Shown: positions 25,245-34,455, numbered from the stretch's first letter. The stretch is DNA of 64,000 bases from Gemmatimonadaceae bacterium (GCA_025358925.1 JANYHT010000016.1:62001-126000), one strand, 5' to 3'. Made by a program: numbers and translations. Notes: a model not told the origin generated them from the letters alone.

Positions 25245-26428
25245 TGATGCTCCGCGAATTGCACGAAGAGCGCGCCGTTCGCCAAGACGTGCTCGCCGGT
25301 CTTCAACCCGTCGACTATCTCATAGCCCGTTTCCACCGCCGCACCCAACGTGACATGGCGCCGAGAGAATGTGCGGTCAGTATTCGCGATGAAAACGAAT
25401 GGCAAGTTGTCATCATCTCGCAGCACGGATGTCGCGGGCACGATGAGTCCCATGCGTTCTCGAATCGCATGAAAACGAACACGGACGAACATGTCGCGCT
25501 TGAGAAACTGCTGTGTATTCGGAACGAGGATGCGCACGGTCGTCGCGCGTGTCCCCGGATCGACAATCGATGCCACGAAATCAACGCGCCCCGCGATCGG
25601 AAATGGTGACACGTCGGTGAGGATGTCCACCAGTTCGCCCGCGCGCACCGTGCCGACATCGCTGCCGTAAACGCTGGCCATTACCCACATCGTCGACAAG
25701 TCCGCGATACTATACGCCAGTGTTGTTCCAGCTTGCAGCAACTGTCCTGGGTTAATCAACTTCTCCACAACCGTGCCCGGAATCGGCGCGCGAATCGCGC
25801 CTTCCAGTTGCGGCACGAGTTTGCCGTCATGTATCGCGGAAATGATGGTCTCGTCGATACCGATAGATCGCAACTGCTGCGCCGCGGCATCACGGTCAGC
25901 GAGGGCCGAGGCTGCATCCGTGCGCGCTTGGTCAAGGTCACTGCGCGCGAGCGCGTCGTTCGCGAACAGTTGCTCGTCGCGATCAAGAATGCGTTTAGCA
26001 TTTCGCGCTGCCCCTTCGGCTTTGCGGTAGCCCGCCACCGCAACGGCAAAATCTGGTGATGACACCGTCGCTAACGTTTGTCCGGCGGTGACGTGTGTGC
26101 CGAGCAATGCAACGAGCCGTACCACTGGACCAGAAATTGGCGAAATCACCTGCGTGCTGCGATCACCATTAAAGGCTACCGTTCCCGTTGCTTCAACGGT
26201 CGGTCGAAACGACGTGAGCGCCATCGTCACGATTTGCAGTCGTGCGCGCTGCGCGTCGGTAACGCGGAATCCGCTTGCTGCTGTGGCTGCGGAGACTGGC
26301 ACACTCGGTGCGGACTTCGAGCGATCGGTCGAACCTGAGGACTTGTCACCGCAGGCTGTCAATGCGCCGATGCTCAGGATCATTACAACGCGAGAGCGCG
26401 CCACGCGAACAACGACCGTCTTCTTCAC
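25241..26428 (-). CDS. periplasmic adaptor lipoprotein of the metal RND pump, CzcB/CusB type
   Basis: 395 residues. Lipoprotein signal ending LTACGDKS (Cys about residue 27) anchors it to a membrane. The barrel-sandwich/biotinyl-lipoyl half-motifs SGPVVRLVALLGTHVTAGQTL and GTVVEKLINPGQLLQAGTTL flank an alpha-hairpin (residues about 130-190, NAKRILDRDEQLFANDALAR). A beta-barrel domain follows (ADLSTMWVMASVYGSDVGTV). The fold is that of membrane fusion proteins joining the RND pump with the TolC-like channel. It overlaps both neighbours by 4 bases. No extra His/Met metal-binding N-terminal extension is seen, unlike some CusB proteins. Confidence 0.92.
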   Translation of the reverse strand: MKKTVVVRVARSRVVMILSIGALTACGDKSSGSTDRSKSAPSVPVSAATAASGFRVTDAQRARLQIVTMALTSFRPTVEATGTVAFNGDRSTQVISPISGPVVRLVALLGTHVTAGQTLATVSSPDFAVAVAGYRKAEGAARNAKRILDRDEQLFANDALARSDLDQARTDAASALADRDAAAQQLRSIGIDETIISAIHDGKLVPQLEGAIRAPIPGTVVEKLINPGQLLQAGTTLAYSIADLSTMWVMASVYGSDVGTVRAGELVDILTDVSPFPIAGRVDFVASIVDPGTRATTVRILVPNTQQFLKRDMFVRVRFHAIRERMGLIVPATSVLRDDDNLPFVFIANTDRTFSRRHVTLGAAVETGYEIVDGLKTGEHVLANGALFVQFAEHQ

Positions 26429-27726
26429 GGAATGCTCCGAGCAGAAAGAGTAGAGAGCGACGCGCCAGCAGCGCGCTCGAGATCTGAGCGAGACGAATTG
26501 GCCGCCGCGAGCGCGGTGGCATATTGGCTTTGTGCACTGAGCAGCGTGCGACGCGCATCCAAGACTTCGAGTGCCGAAAGACCACCTAAGCCGTAGCTCA
26601 CCGATGAGACCCGATAGGCTTCACGCGCTGCCGGCAGCAACGCGTCACGCAGAAACACCGCTTGGCGTAGTGCGGCATCAGCCGTTGCGTACGCGGCGCG
26701 CACGTCCTGCGCGACAGCGGCGCGCGCATCACGAAAGGTCGCCGCCAACTCGAGCTCGCGATGATGCGTTTCTGCAAAGTCGCCGCGCGTGTGCTGCCAC
26801 AAAAATACGGGAATTGGCATCGCGATCCCGACCGTAAAGACGATGCCAGACGTCGCAGCGAGATCGCGGCCCGCTCCGACCGTGAGGTCCGGCAGAATGG
26901 CGTTTTCGCGAACCAAAGCGCTGGTGGCCTTCGCGCCTCGCTGCTGCGCTTCGATGGTGCGTAACTCGGGACGCGTGCGAAGCGCAGCCGCTTCAATGGC
27001 GTCCAGTGCCGGAAGCTGCGTCGGAACATCGAGGGAATCGCTAGCAACGAGCGCCGCGCCCAACAGGCGACCGAGTGCGCGATTCAGAGCCGCATCAGCG
27101 TTGGCAATATCACGAGCGCTCGCAATCAGGTCGTTCGCTGCTTGGGCGACATCGACCTGTGCTTTGATGACGTCAAGGCGCGGTACGGATCCCGCATTAA
27201 AGCGAGCCTCGGTACGCTTCAAAAACTCCGTCGCGAATTCGCGTGATTGCAACAGGTCGCGTTGGTGCAGCCGCACCACCAATACTGAATCGTACAATCG
27301 ACCGGTTTGCGAAGCCACCTGTTGTTGCAACAACAGCAACGCCGATTCCGACGCTTCGATGTTTGCATTACCCACGCGATTACGTAGCCGCAGTTTATCG
27401 GGGAACGGAATGCCGCCATTCAACGCGATCGGGCGTTGCGGCGCTCCGCTCAATCGTCGAACAGTCGTGAGTGAATCGAGCGACGTCGTGAGCACGGGAT
27501 CGGCAATCGCGATGCCCTGCACGCGCTGCGCTCGCACTTGCAGCGTTTGCTCGCGCGCAATGTCGATTTGCGGATTCGCGCGAACGGCGAGCGCGATCGC
27601 TTGTTGTCGGGTGAGGTAGAGCGTATCGCCGACAGCCAATCGTGCCGGTCGTTGTTGCGCAGACGACGCGCCGCTAAGAGACAGTAGTCCCAGCATCAGC
27701 GCGAGCATCGTGACGGATGATCGCAT
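26425..27726 (-). CDS. outer-membrane efflux channel, TolC/CzcC type
   Basis: 433 residues with a signal peptide to about residue 23 (MLALMLGLLSLSGASSAQQ). Two OEP repeats are visible: the first opens LYLTRQQAIALAVRANPQID and the second LEAAALRTRPELRTIEAQ-like at about 245, each followed by long coiled helices; the end is SLSTLSARS-type. The ribosome site GAGG stands 9 bases before ATG 27726. As the first gene of the pump triple it would receive regulation from the hairpin region at 27784-27823. It forms the exit duct for the RND complex. The assignment as CzcC-like rather than TolC is by operon position. Confidence 0.9.
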   Translation of the reverse strand: MRSSVTMLALMLGLLSLSGASSAQQRPARLAVGDTLYLTRQQAIALAVRANPQIDIAREQTLQVRAQRVQGIAIADPVLTTSLDSLTTVRRLSGAPQRPIALNGGIPFPDKLRLRNRVGNANIEASESALLLLQQQVASQTGRLYDSVLVVRLHQRDLLQSREFATEFLKRTEARFNAGSVPRLDVIKAQVDVAQAANDLIASARDIANADAALNRALGRLLGAALVASDSLDVPTQLPALDAIEAAALRTRPELRTIEAQQRGAKATSALVRENAILPDLTVGAGRDLAATSGIVFTVGIAMPIPVFLWQHTRGDFAETHHRELELAATFRDARAAVAQDVRAAYATADAALRQAVFLRDALLPAAREAYRVSSVSYGLGGLSALEVLDARRTLLSAQSQYATALAAANSSRSDLERAAGASLSTLSARSIP

Positions 27727-27783
27727 AGCCAGCCTCAGTTGTGTCTGATGTCAGCGGCACGCGAGTGCGCACGCGACAGAGTA

Positions 27784-27823
27784 GCAACCTCCTCGATGAG
27801 GTTGCGCTGAATCAGCGCAACCT
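27784..27823. other. mutually exclusive inverted repeats before the metal efflux genes
   Basis: AGGTTGCGCTGA (27799-27810) and TCAGCGCAACCT (27812-27823) form a perfect 12-base dyad with a one-base centre. A third element GCAACCTC (27784-27791) pairs with GAGGTTGC (27798-27805) instead. In a minus-strand transcript the middle element could join either flank, as in attenuators. It overlaps the stop of the small gene 27812-28162 and precedes the channel gene by 58 bases. A DNA operator for a dimeric regulator is the alternative. Confidence 0.7.
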
Positions 27824-28162
27824 GGGTGGTGCTCGACTGGTGTTCGACGTGGGTGGATCACGCGCCGTCACGACGCCGACAAAAGTAATTGTCATTTGCC
27901 GCGGTGCGGCGGCCAAGGCGGGCGTAACATGCGTCGCGTTTACCGAGGCTTGCAGCGACCGCACCGAGCAGACGGCGCATGTGCTTTCATTGTGCATGCG
28001 CGCATGTCGCGTTCCGCGCTGCTCGGCGTGAATCACTGCCTGCCGACCATCGCGCTCCGCGAGCGGCGCGACTGCGACACCTACCTGAACGAGCAACATG
28101 AGCAACGCCGTACTCCGGCGTTGCCAATGCGCTACGCGACGCAGGAGGCGGTGCAAAGTCAT
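27812..28162 (-). CDS. small exported His/Cys-containing protein upstream of metal efflux genes
   Basis: 116 residues from ATG 28162. A hydrophobic stretch (STALLMLLVQVGVAVAPLAE, residues about 17-36) looks like a signal anchor. The middle has clustered ligands: His residues around 44-56 and HNESTCAVCSVRSLQA with CxxC at about 62-65. This resembles DUF2946-type small proteins that accompany metal pumps and may bind copper or another metal outside the cytoplasm. The tail is Pro/Arg-rich. It lies between the aldo/keto reductase (stop 28197, 34 bases upstream) and the pump channel gene on the same strand. Family is not certain and the C-terminal part has an unusual composition. Confidence 0.55.
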   Translation of the reverse strand: MTLHRLLRRVAHWQRRSTALLMLLVQVGVAVAPLAERDGRQAVIHAEQRGTRHARMHNESTCAVCSVRSLQASVNATHVTPALAAAPRQMTITFVGVVTARDPPTSNTSRAPPRLR

Positions 28163-28196
28163 CTGCTGAACAGTACGGCCTGCGTAGAGAAAGCGC

Positions 28197-29204
28197 TTAC
28201 TTGTCCACCAAACTGCGCATACCACCCGGATATCGCTCGCCACTTGCCGCGTCTCGCGGCAAGAGCTGCGCGAGTTGGGCAAGGTCCGCAGCGCTGAGTC
28301 CGATGTTTACCGCCTGCACATTTTCGTCGAGACGCTCCATGCGCGTGGTCCCTGGAATGGGCACCACATCTTCACCTCGCGACAGCACCCAGGCAAGCGC
28401 GAACTGCGCAGGCGTGCAGCCCTTCGATGCCGCCATTGCGACAACGGTATCCGCAAGCAAACGGTTGGCCGCAAAATGTTCCGCTTGAAAGCGCGGAGAA
28501 CTACGACGGTAGTCGCCCTGCGGAATGTCGTCCAACGATGCAAACCGTCCGGTCAGAAAGCCACGACCGAGTGGGCTGTACGGCACAATCCCGATGCCGA
28601 GTTCGCGCGCGACCGGAAACGCGTCGTCTTCCCAATCGCGTGTCCATAACGACCACTCCGACTGGAGGGCGCTGATCGGGTGCGTCGCGTGGGCGCGACG
28701 CAGGGTCGCGGGACCTGCCTCGGACAAGCCCAGATAACGCACCTTGCCCGCGTGGACTAAGTCAGCCATCGCGCCCACCGTGTCTTCAATGGGCACCGCT
28801 TTGTCGACGCGATGCTGATAGTACAGGTCGATCGTGTCGATGCCCAACCGACGCAAGGAGGCCTCGCACGAGGCGCGCACGTAATCGGGGTGGCCGTTCA
28901 CTCCACGACTCGTGGCGTTGGCGGCGTCGCGTACGATGCCGAATTTTGTTGCAACAATCGCCTCGTCGCGACGTCCACGTAGCGCGCGTCCAACCAACTG
29001 TTCATTCAGATGCGGACCGTAAATATCGGCTGTGTCGAGCAGTGTCACACCAATATCCAAGGCGTGATGAATGACCGCAATTGAGCGCGCGTCATCACGT
29101 GATGCTGCTGTCCCGTAGAACTCGGACATACCCATGCAACCGAGGCCAAGCGCAGAGACGCGCAAGCCTTGTTTGCCGAGCGAACGTGTGGGGCTAGCAA
29201 TCAT
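28197..29204 (-). CDS. aldo/keto reductase
   Basis: 335 residues of a TIM-barrel oxidoreductase. The family tetrad is present: Asp57 in LLDTADIYG, Tyr62, Lys87 in ATKFGIV and the His of YYQHRVD near 129. [11 protein letters not shown] and [13 protein letters not shown] are further AKR landmarks; the NADPH site is near [11 protein letters not shown]. This is the AKR13/YakC-like branch of NADPH-dependent aldehyde or ketone reductases. The start overlaps the stop of the peptidase gene by 4 bases (29201-29204), so they are translated together, though no shared pathway is evident. Substrate unknown. Confidence 0.93.
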   Translation of the reverse strand: MIASPTRSLGKQGLRVSALGLGCMGMSEFYGTAASRDDARSIAVIHHALDIGVTLLDTADIYGPHLNEQLVGRALRGRRDEAIVATKFGIVRDAANATSRGVNGHPDYVRASCEASLRRLGIDTIDLYYQHRVDKAVPIEDTVGAMADLVHAGKVRYLGLSEAGPATLRRAHATHPISALQSEWSLWTRDWEDDAFPVARELGIGIVPYSPLGRGFLTGRFASLDDIPQGDYRRSSPRFQAEHFAANRLLADTVVAMAASKGCTPAQFALAWVLSRGEDVVPIPGTTRMERLDENVQAVNIGLSAADLAQLAQLLPRDAASGERYPGGMRSLVDK

Positions 29205-31369
29205 GATTCGGCGACAGGAGTAGGGTGAGGGAAGACGGGCGCGAGGCCTAATTGCTGGAATAGGAACGCATACACGTCAGCCGTCTCTTCGATGCTCTTG
29301 GCGAGCGACGAACTGCCATGTCCCGACTTGGTCTCAACGCGAATGAGAACCGGGTTCTCACCGCAGTAGGCTGCTTGCAATCGCGCCGCAAACTTGAAGG
29401 AGTGCGCTGGCACCACGCGATCATCGTGATCGGCAGTCAGAATCATCGTGGCGGGATACGACACGCCGTCGCGCAATTGATGCAACGGCGAATATGCGGA
29501 GAGAAACGCAAAGTCTTCGGCACTATCGCTGGAACCGTAGTCGGCAATCCAGTTCCAGCCAATCGTGAATTTGTGAAAGCGGAGCATGTCCATGACTCCA
29601 ACGGCCGGGAGCGCGACCCGCACAAGATCGGGGCGCTGCGTCATGAGCGCGCCTACTAAGAGCCCGCCATTGGACCCCCCTTGAACGGCGAGTCGATCGG
29701 CGCGCGTGTAGCCGTTGACAATTAACCATTCGAGAATCGCGATGAAATCGTCAAAGACGTTTTGTTTCTTCTCGCGCATACCGGCCTTGTGCCAGGCTTC
29801 ACCGTATTCGCCGCCGCCGCGCAAGTTGCATTGCACAAAGACACCGCCCTGCTCAAGAAACGCCATGCGAAACGCGCTGAAAACGGGTGGGAGCGCGATA
29901 TTAAATCCACCGTACCCATACGCGAGCGTGGGATTGCTGCCGTCGAGCACGAGTCCGTGCTTTGCGACAATAAATGCCGGGATACGCGTACCGTCTTTGC
30001 TTGGCACGAAGACCTGTGTGGTTGCAAATTGTGTCGGATCAAACGGCAGCAGCTGTTCGCGAAAGAGCGTGCTCACGCCCGTCGCAATGTCGTAGCGATA
30101 CACCGTTGGCGGAGCGGTGAACGAGGTGAAGGTGTAAAACACCGACGTGGCATCAGGCTCGCCAGCGAAGCCCGTCGCCGATCCAATGGCCGGTAATACA
30201 ATCTCACGTTCAAAGTATCCGTCCCGCGTGTATACGTACGCACGCGTGGTCACGTCAAGCAGGTACGTGACAAAAATCCGCCCGCCTGCTGTGGTGACGC
30301 CGTCAAGTGGTTCGGCACGCTCAGGGATCACCGTTTGCCACGCCGTTTCAGCAATGTGTGCCAAGTCGATCTGCACAACTCGGCGGTTGGGTGCGTTGCG
30401 GTTTGTGACCACCAGCAGCGAAGTGCCGCTGTTATCGAGCACGTTCATCTCATCGTCGAACTCCGGCCAGATCGCGCGAAATGCCGTTTCGCCCAGCGAC
30501 AGATCCAGAATCGAAAAGGCCGTGCCATCTTTCCCTTGACCGCGATCGCTGACATACAACACGGCGAAGCGCTCGTCGTCCGTTGTCGAGAGATGATGAA
30601 ACCGCTGCGGGTTGGCGGCGTCGCGATACACCAGTCGATCGGCCGCTTGAGCGGTGCCAAGTGCGTGATAAAATACCTGGTGATCCTCATTCTTCGACGA
30701 ATACGATGATGCGTGTTGCGACGGAACGGGATAGCGACTGTAGAAGAACCCGTTGCCATGCCACGCCAAATCGGAGACTTTGACCCACTCCACGCGATCG
30801 GGTAATTCCGCGCGAGACTGCGTGTCGATGACGCGGATTTCCTGCCAGTCCGAGCCCGATACACTGACCATATACGCAAGACGATTTCCGTTGGCGTCAA
30901 ACGTCAATGCGCTCACACGCGTGGTGCTGTCGACCGATAGCACGTTCGGATCGAGTAGCACCTGCGGGGCTCCTTCTTCGCCCTCTTGCAAATAGTACAC
31001 GGCCTGATTTTGCAGCCCGTCATTTTTCGCAAAGAAAAACCGGTGCTTTTTCTGCGTTGGCGCTGAGATGCGCGGGTAATTCAGCAACTGCGTCAGTCGA
31101 TCTCGTAGTGCGTCACGGAACGGAATCTCTGCGAGGTAGCGAAATGTGACCCTATTTTGCGCGTCCACCCACGCTTCCGTCTCCTCGGACATATCGTCCT
31201 CAAGCCAGCGGTAGGGGTCAGCGATCGCGGTGCCGTGATAATCCTCGACGAGGTCATCGCGACGGGTTTTCGGGTAGCGAATGGGTGTTGCGGCAGATGG
31301 TGGGCGGTCGGACGGTGGCGTGGCGTTCACGAGTGCGGGCAGCGAGGGGTAGCGGCCGAGGTCGAGCAT
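29201..31369 (-). CDS. prolyl oligopeptidase (S9A family)
   Basis: 722 residues. The N-terminal beta-propeller (from [20 protein letters not shown] to about residue 420) precedes an alpha/beta-hydrolase domain. The nucleophile Ser is in [12 protein letters not shown], the Asp in [11 protein letters not shown] and the His in SGHGSSSL, the complete catalytic triad of prolyl oligopeptidases. The family cuts short proline-containing peptides after Pro. There is no signal peptide, so it is cytosolic or leaves by another route. The start is assigned at ATG 31369; the leader of about 30 residues before the domain is a little long, and a nearer start cannot be excluded. Confidence 0.94.
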   Translation of the reverse strand: MLDLGRYPSLPALVNATPPSDRPPSAATPIRYPKTRRDDLVEDYHGTAIADPYRWLEDDMSEETEAWVDAQNRVTFRYLAEIPFRDALRDRLTQLLNYPRISAPTQKKHRFFFAKNDGLQNQAVYYLQEGEEGAPQVLLDPNVLSVDSTTRVSALTFDANGNRLAYMVSVSGSDWQEIRVIDTQSRAELPDRVEWVKVSDLAWHGNGFFYSRYPVPSQHASSYSSKNEDHQVFYHALGTAQAADRLVYRDAANPQRFHHLSTTDDERFAVLYVSDRGQGKDGTAFSILDLSLGETAFRAIWPEFDDEMNVLDNSGTSLLVVTNRNAPNRRVVQIDLAHIAETAWQTVIPERAEPLDGVTTAGGRIFVTYLLDVTTRAYVYTRDGYFEREIVLPAIGSATGFAGEPDATSVFYTFTSFTAPPTVYRYDIATGVSTLFREQLLPFDPTQFATTQVFVPSKDGTRIPAFIVAKHGLVLDGSNPTLAYGYGGFNIALPPVFSAFRMAFLEQGGVFVQCNLRGGGEYGEAWHKAGMREKKQNVFDDFIAILEWLIVNGYTRADRLAVQGGSNGGLLVGALMTQRPDLVRVALPAVGVMDMLRFHKFTIGWNWIADYGSSDSAEDFAFLSAYSPLHQLRDGVSYPATMILTADHDDRVVPAHSFKFAARLQAAYCGENPVLIRVETKSGHGSSSLAKSIEETADVYAFLFQQLGLAPVFPHPTPVAES

Positions 31370-31562
31370 CGGCTATCTTGCCAAGCTCTGTTGGAGTACG
31401 ATCAATCGCAACACTCCTGCCACTCGGCGCTGTTAGCCGAAGGCAGCGGCGATGCCACGTCGGTGCTGGTCGGGGGACTTCGCTCTCGTACCACGTCGTA
31501 GCCTCTCGCACCGATTTCTTTGGGCAATATCCCATCGAAATCGGACACGTAGCACCCTGATT

Positions 31563-31583
31563 GGGCCATACGGCGCTTGGCCC
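31563..31583 (+). other. small hairpin immediately before rplS
   Basis: GGGCCA (31563-31568) pairs with TGGCCC (31578-31583) around a nine-base loop. The stem ends one base before the purine-rich GAGAGA that serves rplS, whose ATG is at 31594. It could modulate initiation; several ribosomal protein genes have autoregulatory leaders, but I see no named L19 leader motif. Confidence 0.3.
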
Positions 31584-31593
31584 CGAGAGACAT

Positions 31594-31956
31594 ATGCATC
31601 CGTTTATCGAGACGCAGAAAGAGTGGATGAAGACCAACGTTCCGCCGTTCCGGCCGGGCGACACGGTGCGCGTCAACGTGCGCGTGAAAGAGGGCGATAA
31701 GGAACGTCAGCAAGCATTCGAAGGCGTCTGCATCGCCCGTCGTGGTGGCGGCGTCAGCGAGACCTTCACGGTTCGGAAGGTGTCCAACGGAGTCGGTGTC
31801 GAACGCATCTTTCCGCTACATAGCCCAATGATTGCCGACATCGTGGTCGTGCGTCGTGGTGTTGTGCGCCGGGCCAAGCTGTACTACCTCCGCGATGTGA
31901 CTGGTAAGGCCGCGCGTATTAAGGAACGCAAGGTTATCCGCACACCGAAGGCGTAG
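31594..31956 (+). CDS. rplS: 50S ribosomal protein L19
   Basis: 120 residues from ATG 31594, preceded by GAGAGA. The family landmarks are all there: [59 protein letters not shown] and the basic end [20 protein letters not shown]. Length matches usual L19 (about 115-120). L19 sits at the 30S-50S interface near bridge B8. The ribonuclease HII gene follows 24 bases later, the common rplS-rnhB pairing; trmD, often just upstream in other bacteria, is not here. Confidence 0.97.
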   Translation: MHPFIETQKEWMKTNVPPFRPGDTVRVNVRVKEGDKERQQAFEGVCIARRGGGVSETFTVRKVSNGVGVERIFPLHSPMIADIVVVRRGVVRRAKLYYLRDVTGKAARIKERKVIRTPKA

Positions 31957-31980
31957 TTCCGAAGGCGAAACGTCACGCCC

Positions 31981-32655
31981 GTGGGTCGCTGGAGCCATCT
32001 AGAGCGCACCGCGCGTGCGCGGTATGGTCCGCTTATCGCTGGGGTTGATGAAGTTGGACGGGGCCCCCTCGCGGGCCCCGTTATCGCATGCGCGATTGTC
32101 ATGCCGCCCAACCGGCGCGCCATTGTCGGCGTGAACGATTCCAAGCAGCTCGACGCAAAAACGCGCGAACGACTTGCTGTACTCATCCGGCAACAGGCAC
32201 TCGCTTTTTCGCTGGGTGCGGCGTCCGCACGTGAAATTGATCGCATCAACATTTATCACGCGACCATCCTTGCCATGGCCCGCGCGCTCAAAGGCCTCGA
32301 AGCTCGGCTCGGCGCCGCACCCGATCATATTCTGATCGACGGGAAACCGTTGCGAACGCTCGGCGTGGTGCATTCGGCTGTCGTGAAAGGTGATGCCAAA
32401 TGTTATGGTATTGCGTGCGCGTCAATTGTAGCCAAGGTGACACGCGATCGACTGATGACATCGCTCGCGCGTCGCTATGAAGGCTTCGGATGGGAGCGCA
32501 ACGCTGGCTACGGCACGCCGCAACATCTCGCCGCCCTAGCGGCGCGTGGCCTCACGCCGCATCATCGACGTCGCTTCTGTCTTGACGAGCAAAACTCGCT
32601 GGACCTCGATGTTTTAGCCGTCGCCATCGACCACCTACCAACGGAATTCGTATGA
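31981..32655 (+). CDS. rnhB: ribonuclease HII
   Basis: 224 residues from GTG 31981. Catalytic residues of type 2 RNase H are visible: Asp23-Glu24 in AGVDEVGRGPLAGPV, Asp120 in HILIDGKPL and Asp156 in VAKVTRDRLM. The enzyme cuts the RNA strand of RNA/DNA hybrids and starts removal of single ribonucleotides from DNA. The VNDSKQLDAKTRERL block is the substrate-contact helix. It is followed by an SDR gene with a 4-base overlap, so the three genes rplS-rnhB-SDR form one unit. Confidence 0.96.
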   Translation: MGRWSHLERTARARYGPLIAGVDEVGRGPLAGPVIACAIVMPPNRRAIVGVNDSKQLDAKTRERLAVLIRQQALAFSLGAASAREIDRINIYHATILAMARALKGLEARLGAAPDHILIDGKPLRTLGVVHSAVVKGDAKCYGIACASIVAKVTRDRLMTSLARRYEGFGWERNAGYGTPQHLAALAARGLTPHHRRRFCLDEQNSLDLDVLAVAIDHLPTEFV

Positions 32656-33488
32656 CCGAATTAGACACGTCTGTGTTTCGTTCTGGCCTGCTCACGGGAC
32701 AAGTGGCTTTGATCACGGGTGGCGGAACTGGTATTGGATTTGGCGTGGCCGAACTGTTGGCGGAGCTCGGTGCACATGTGGTACTGGCCAGCAGGAAGCC
32801 AGAGAATCTCGAACGCGCGTGCGCGACGATCCGTGCAAGCGGCGGACTCGCAACTGCCGTTCCGCTTGACGTGCGGGACGCGGAGAAAGTGAAAGAAGCG
32901 GTGGACCACGTTGCACAAACGCACGGTCGTATTGATCTCCTCGTGAACAACGCGGCTGGAAATTTTTACGCGCCGAGCGCCACGCTGTCACCGAACGCGT
33001 GGAAGAGTGTCGTCGAAATTGATTTGTTCGGTACGTTCTATTGTTCTCAGGCGGTGTATCCGGTGATGGCGGCGCAGGGCGGGGGACGCATCGTCAGCAT
33101 ATCGATGACGCTGCACTATCGCGGCTGGCCGCTGATGGCGCATGCGACGGCTGCGAAGGCGGGTGTTGATGCGTTGACGCGCACGCTCGCGATGGAATGG
33201 GCGCCGCAAAAAATTCGGCTCAATGCGATCGCACCTGGGCCTATTCCCACTGAGGGTGTGAAGAAGGCATTTACGCCGCCTGCCGACAGTGGTGTCACCG
33301 ACATTTTTGCGGCAACGGAAGCACGCATGTCTGCATACGCAAAGAAGAGCATTCCCCTCGGTCGATGGGGCACGCCACGGGACGTTGCAAATATGGTTGC
33401 GTTTCTCGCGTCGCCAGCGGGGGATTGGGTGACCGGCGCGATCTTCGTTATCGATGGCGGTGAATGGTTGGCGAAACCACCGATGTAG
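32652..33488 (+). CDS. SDR oxidoreductase of 2,4-dienoyl-CoA reductase type
   Basis: 278 residues with a Rossmann fold: GGGTGIGFGVAELL cofactor loop at the N-terminus, LDVRD, NNAAGNFYAP (the NAGNF feature of peroxisomal DECR2) and APGPIPTEGVKKAF. The normal SDR YxxxK is absent: the segment reads AHATAAKAGVDALTR, keeping the Lys but with no Tyr at the usual place, as in 2,4-dienoyl-CoA reductases. These use NADPH to reduce the dienoyl-CoA made from unsaturated fatty acids. No other beta-oxidation genes are adjacent. Start overlaps rnhB by 4 bases. Reductase class is strong inference; the exact acyl substrate is not shown. Confidence 0.88.
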   Translation: MTELDTSVFRSGLLTGQVALITGGGTGIGFGVAELLAELGAHVVLASRKPENLERACATIRASGGLATAVPLDVRDAEKVKEAVDHVAQTHGRIDLLVNNAAGNFYAPSATLSPNAWKSVVEIDLFGTFYCSQAVYPVMAAQGGGRIVSISMTLHYRGWPLMAHATAAKAGVDALTRTLAMEWAPQKIRLNAIAPGPIPTEGVKKAFTPPADSGVTDIFAATEARMSAYAKKSIPLGRWGTPRDVANMVAFLASPAGDWVTGAIFVIDGGEWLAKPPM

Positions 33489-33515
33489 GCAGGTCTTGGG
33501 CGTAACGCGCTTTTG

Positions 33516-33529
33516 GTGATCATTCGCAC
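33516..33529. promoter_or_regulatory. possible third, imperfect CRP-like site
   Basis: GTGATCATTCGCAC has a GTGA half and a GCAC half six bases apart, one change from GTGA-N6-TCAC. It stands 33 bases before the next CRP-like site, in the leader region of the OmpA-like gene. Weak on its own. Confidence 0.25.
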
Positions 33530-33548
33530 ACTGAACTCGACAGGTCGC

Positions 33549-33562
33549 GTGATATGCATCAC
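33549..33562. promoter_or_regulatory. CRP-like operator, first of a pair
   Basis: GTGATATGCATCAC is GTGA-N6-TCAC, the core of CRP/FNR-family dyads. Its centre lies 40 bases from the next such site, about four helical turns. It is upstream of the OmpA/Pal-like gene (ATG 33736). Confidence 0.5.
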
Positions 33563-33588
33563 GGTTTTGTCGATTGTTTTTCATTCTG

Positions 33589-33602
33589 GTGACAAAGATC
33601 AC
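33589..33602. promoter_or_regulatory. CRP-like operator, second of a pair
   Basis: GTGACAAAGATCAC is again GTGA-N6-TCAC. It is nearer to the OmpA/Pal-like gene, 134 bases before the ATG; the rest of the 247-base intergenic stretch holds no gene that I can see. Confidence 0.5.
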
Positions 33603-33735
33603 GACATTCGATTTCGACGCCACGCAACTTCCTTCGCGTGGATCATGTGCAGTGAACGTGTCGCAAACGTTCTCGCACCTGACCCGACCTTAACTCGGCA
33701 TTTTGTCATTACCACGTATGAGAACAGGAGGACGT

Positions 33736-34401
33736 ATGCGACAGATTCGAAACTTTGCTATCGCGGCGCTGGCAGCATCAACTCTCGGTGCCTGTGCAAC
33801 GAAAGGCTTCGTTCGCCGTGGTCTTGACGAGCAGCGCGTGGCGTTGACGCAGGAACAGCTGGCTCGCGCTAACGGCGACAGCACGCTGCGCACAGACGTA
33901 AATGGAGTGCGGACGGACGTGGCATCGGTGCGTGCGGATATAGCGGCACTGCGCACGGAATTGTCGACATTGCGTACCGAGTTCGGCGCGAAAATCTCGA
34001 TGATCGAAGGTCAGATTACGTTCGCGCTCCCGGTACATTTCGGTTTTGATGCGGCCGCAGTGCGTCAGCAGGATGAAGCGGCGCTGGCGAAGTTTGCACA
34101 GGTTGCCGGAGCACATTACAAAGGTGCGACGATCACGATCGAAGGGTTCGCTGATCCTGCAGGTTCGGCGCAGTACAACGTGCAGTTGTCGCAGAAGCGC
34201 GCTGACGCTGTTCGCGAATACCTCGTCGGCAAGGGGCTCGACAATGCGAACCTGAAGACGGTCGGTTACGGGAAGGCTCGCTTGGTTCGCGCCGGAGCGA
34301 AGAAAGATGCACCGGGTGCCGAACTCAACCGTAGGGTGACGTTTGTCGTTGATGCGCCGTCGGAGACGACGGTGGCTGCACTGTCGGTTCGCCAGCCGTA
34401 G
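33736..34401 (+). CDS. OmpA/Pal-type outer-membrane lipoprotein with coiled-coil spacer
   Basis: 221 residues from ATG 33736, with an excellent ribosome site AGGAGG 8 bases before it. Lipoprotein signal ending STLGACATK, Cys at about residue 20. Residues about 40-90 repeat RTDVNGVRTDVASVRADIAA, a heptad coiled coil like Lpp. The C-terminal OmpA domain carries VHFGFDAAAVR, TIEGFADPAGSAQYNVQLSQ and RADAVREYLVGKG, the peptidoglycan-binding pattern (Asp/Arg contact diaminopimelate). The protein should tie the outer membrane to the wall. It stands alone between a CRP-like-site region and a hairpin at 34456-34486. The function class is firm; Pal as such would sit in a tol operon, which is absent here. 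Confidence 0.93.
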   Translation: MRQIRNFAIAALAASTLGACATKGFVRRGLDEQRVALTQEQLARANGDSTLRTDVNGVRTDVASVRADIAALRTELSTLRTEFGAKISMIEGQITFALPVHFGFDAAAVRQQDEAALAKFAQVAGAHYKGATITIEGFADPAGSAQYNVQLSQKRADAVREYLVGKGLDNANLKTVGYGKARLVRAGAKKDAPGAELNRRVTFVVDAPSETTVAALSVRQP

Positions 34402-34455
34402 TACTTTAACACGACAACTTTTTGGTGCCGATCGCGTAGGCATCGAATCGAAAAC

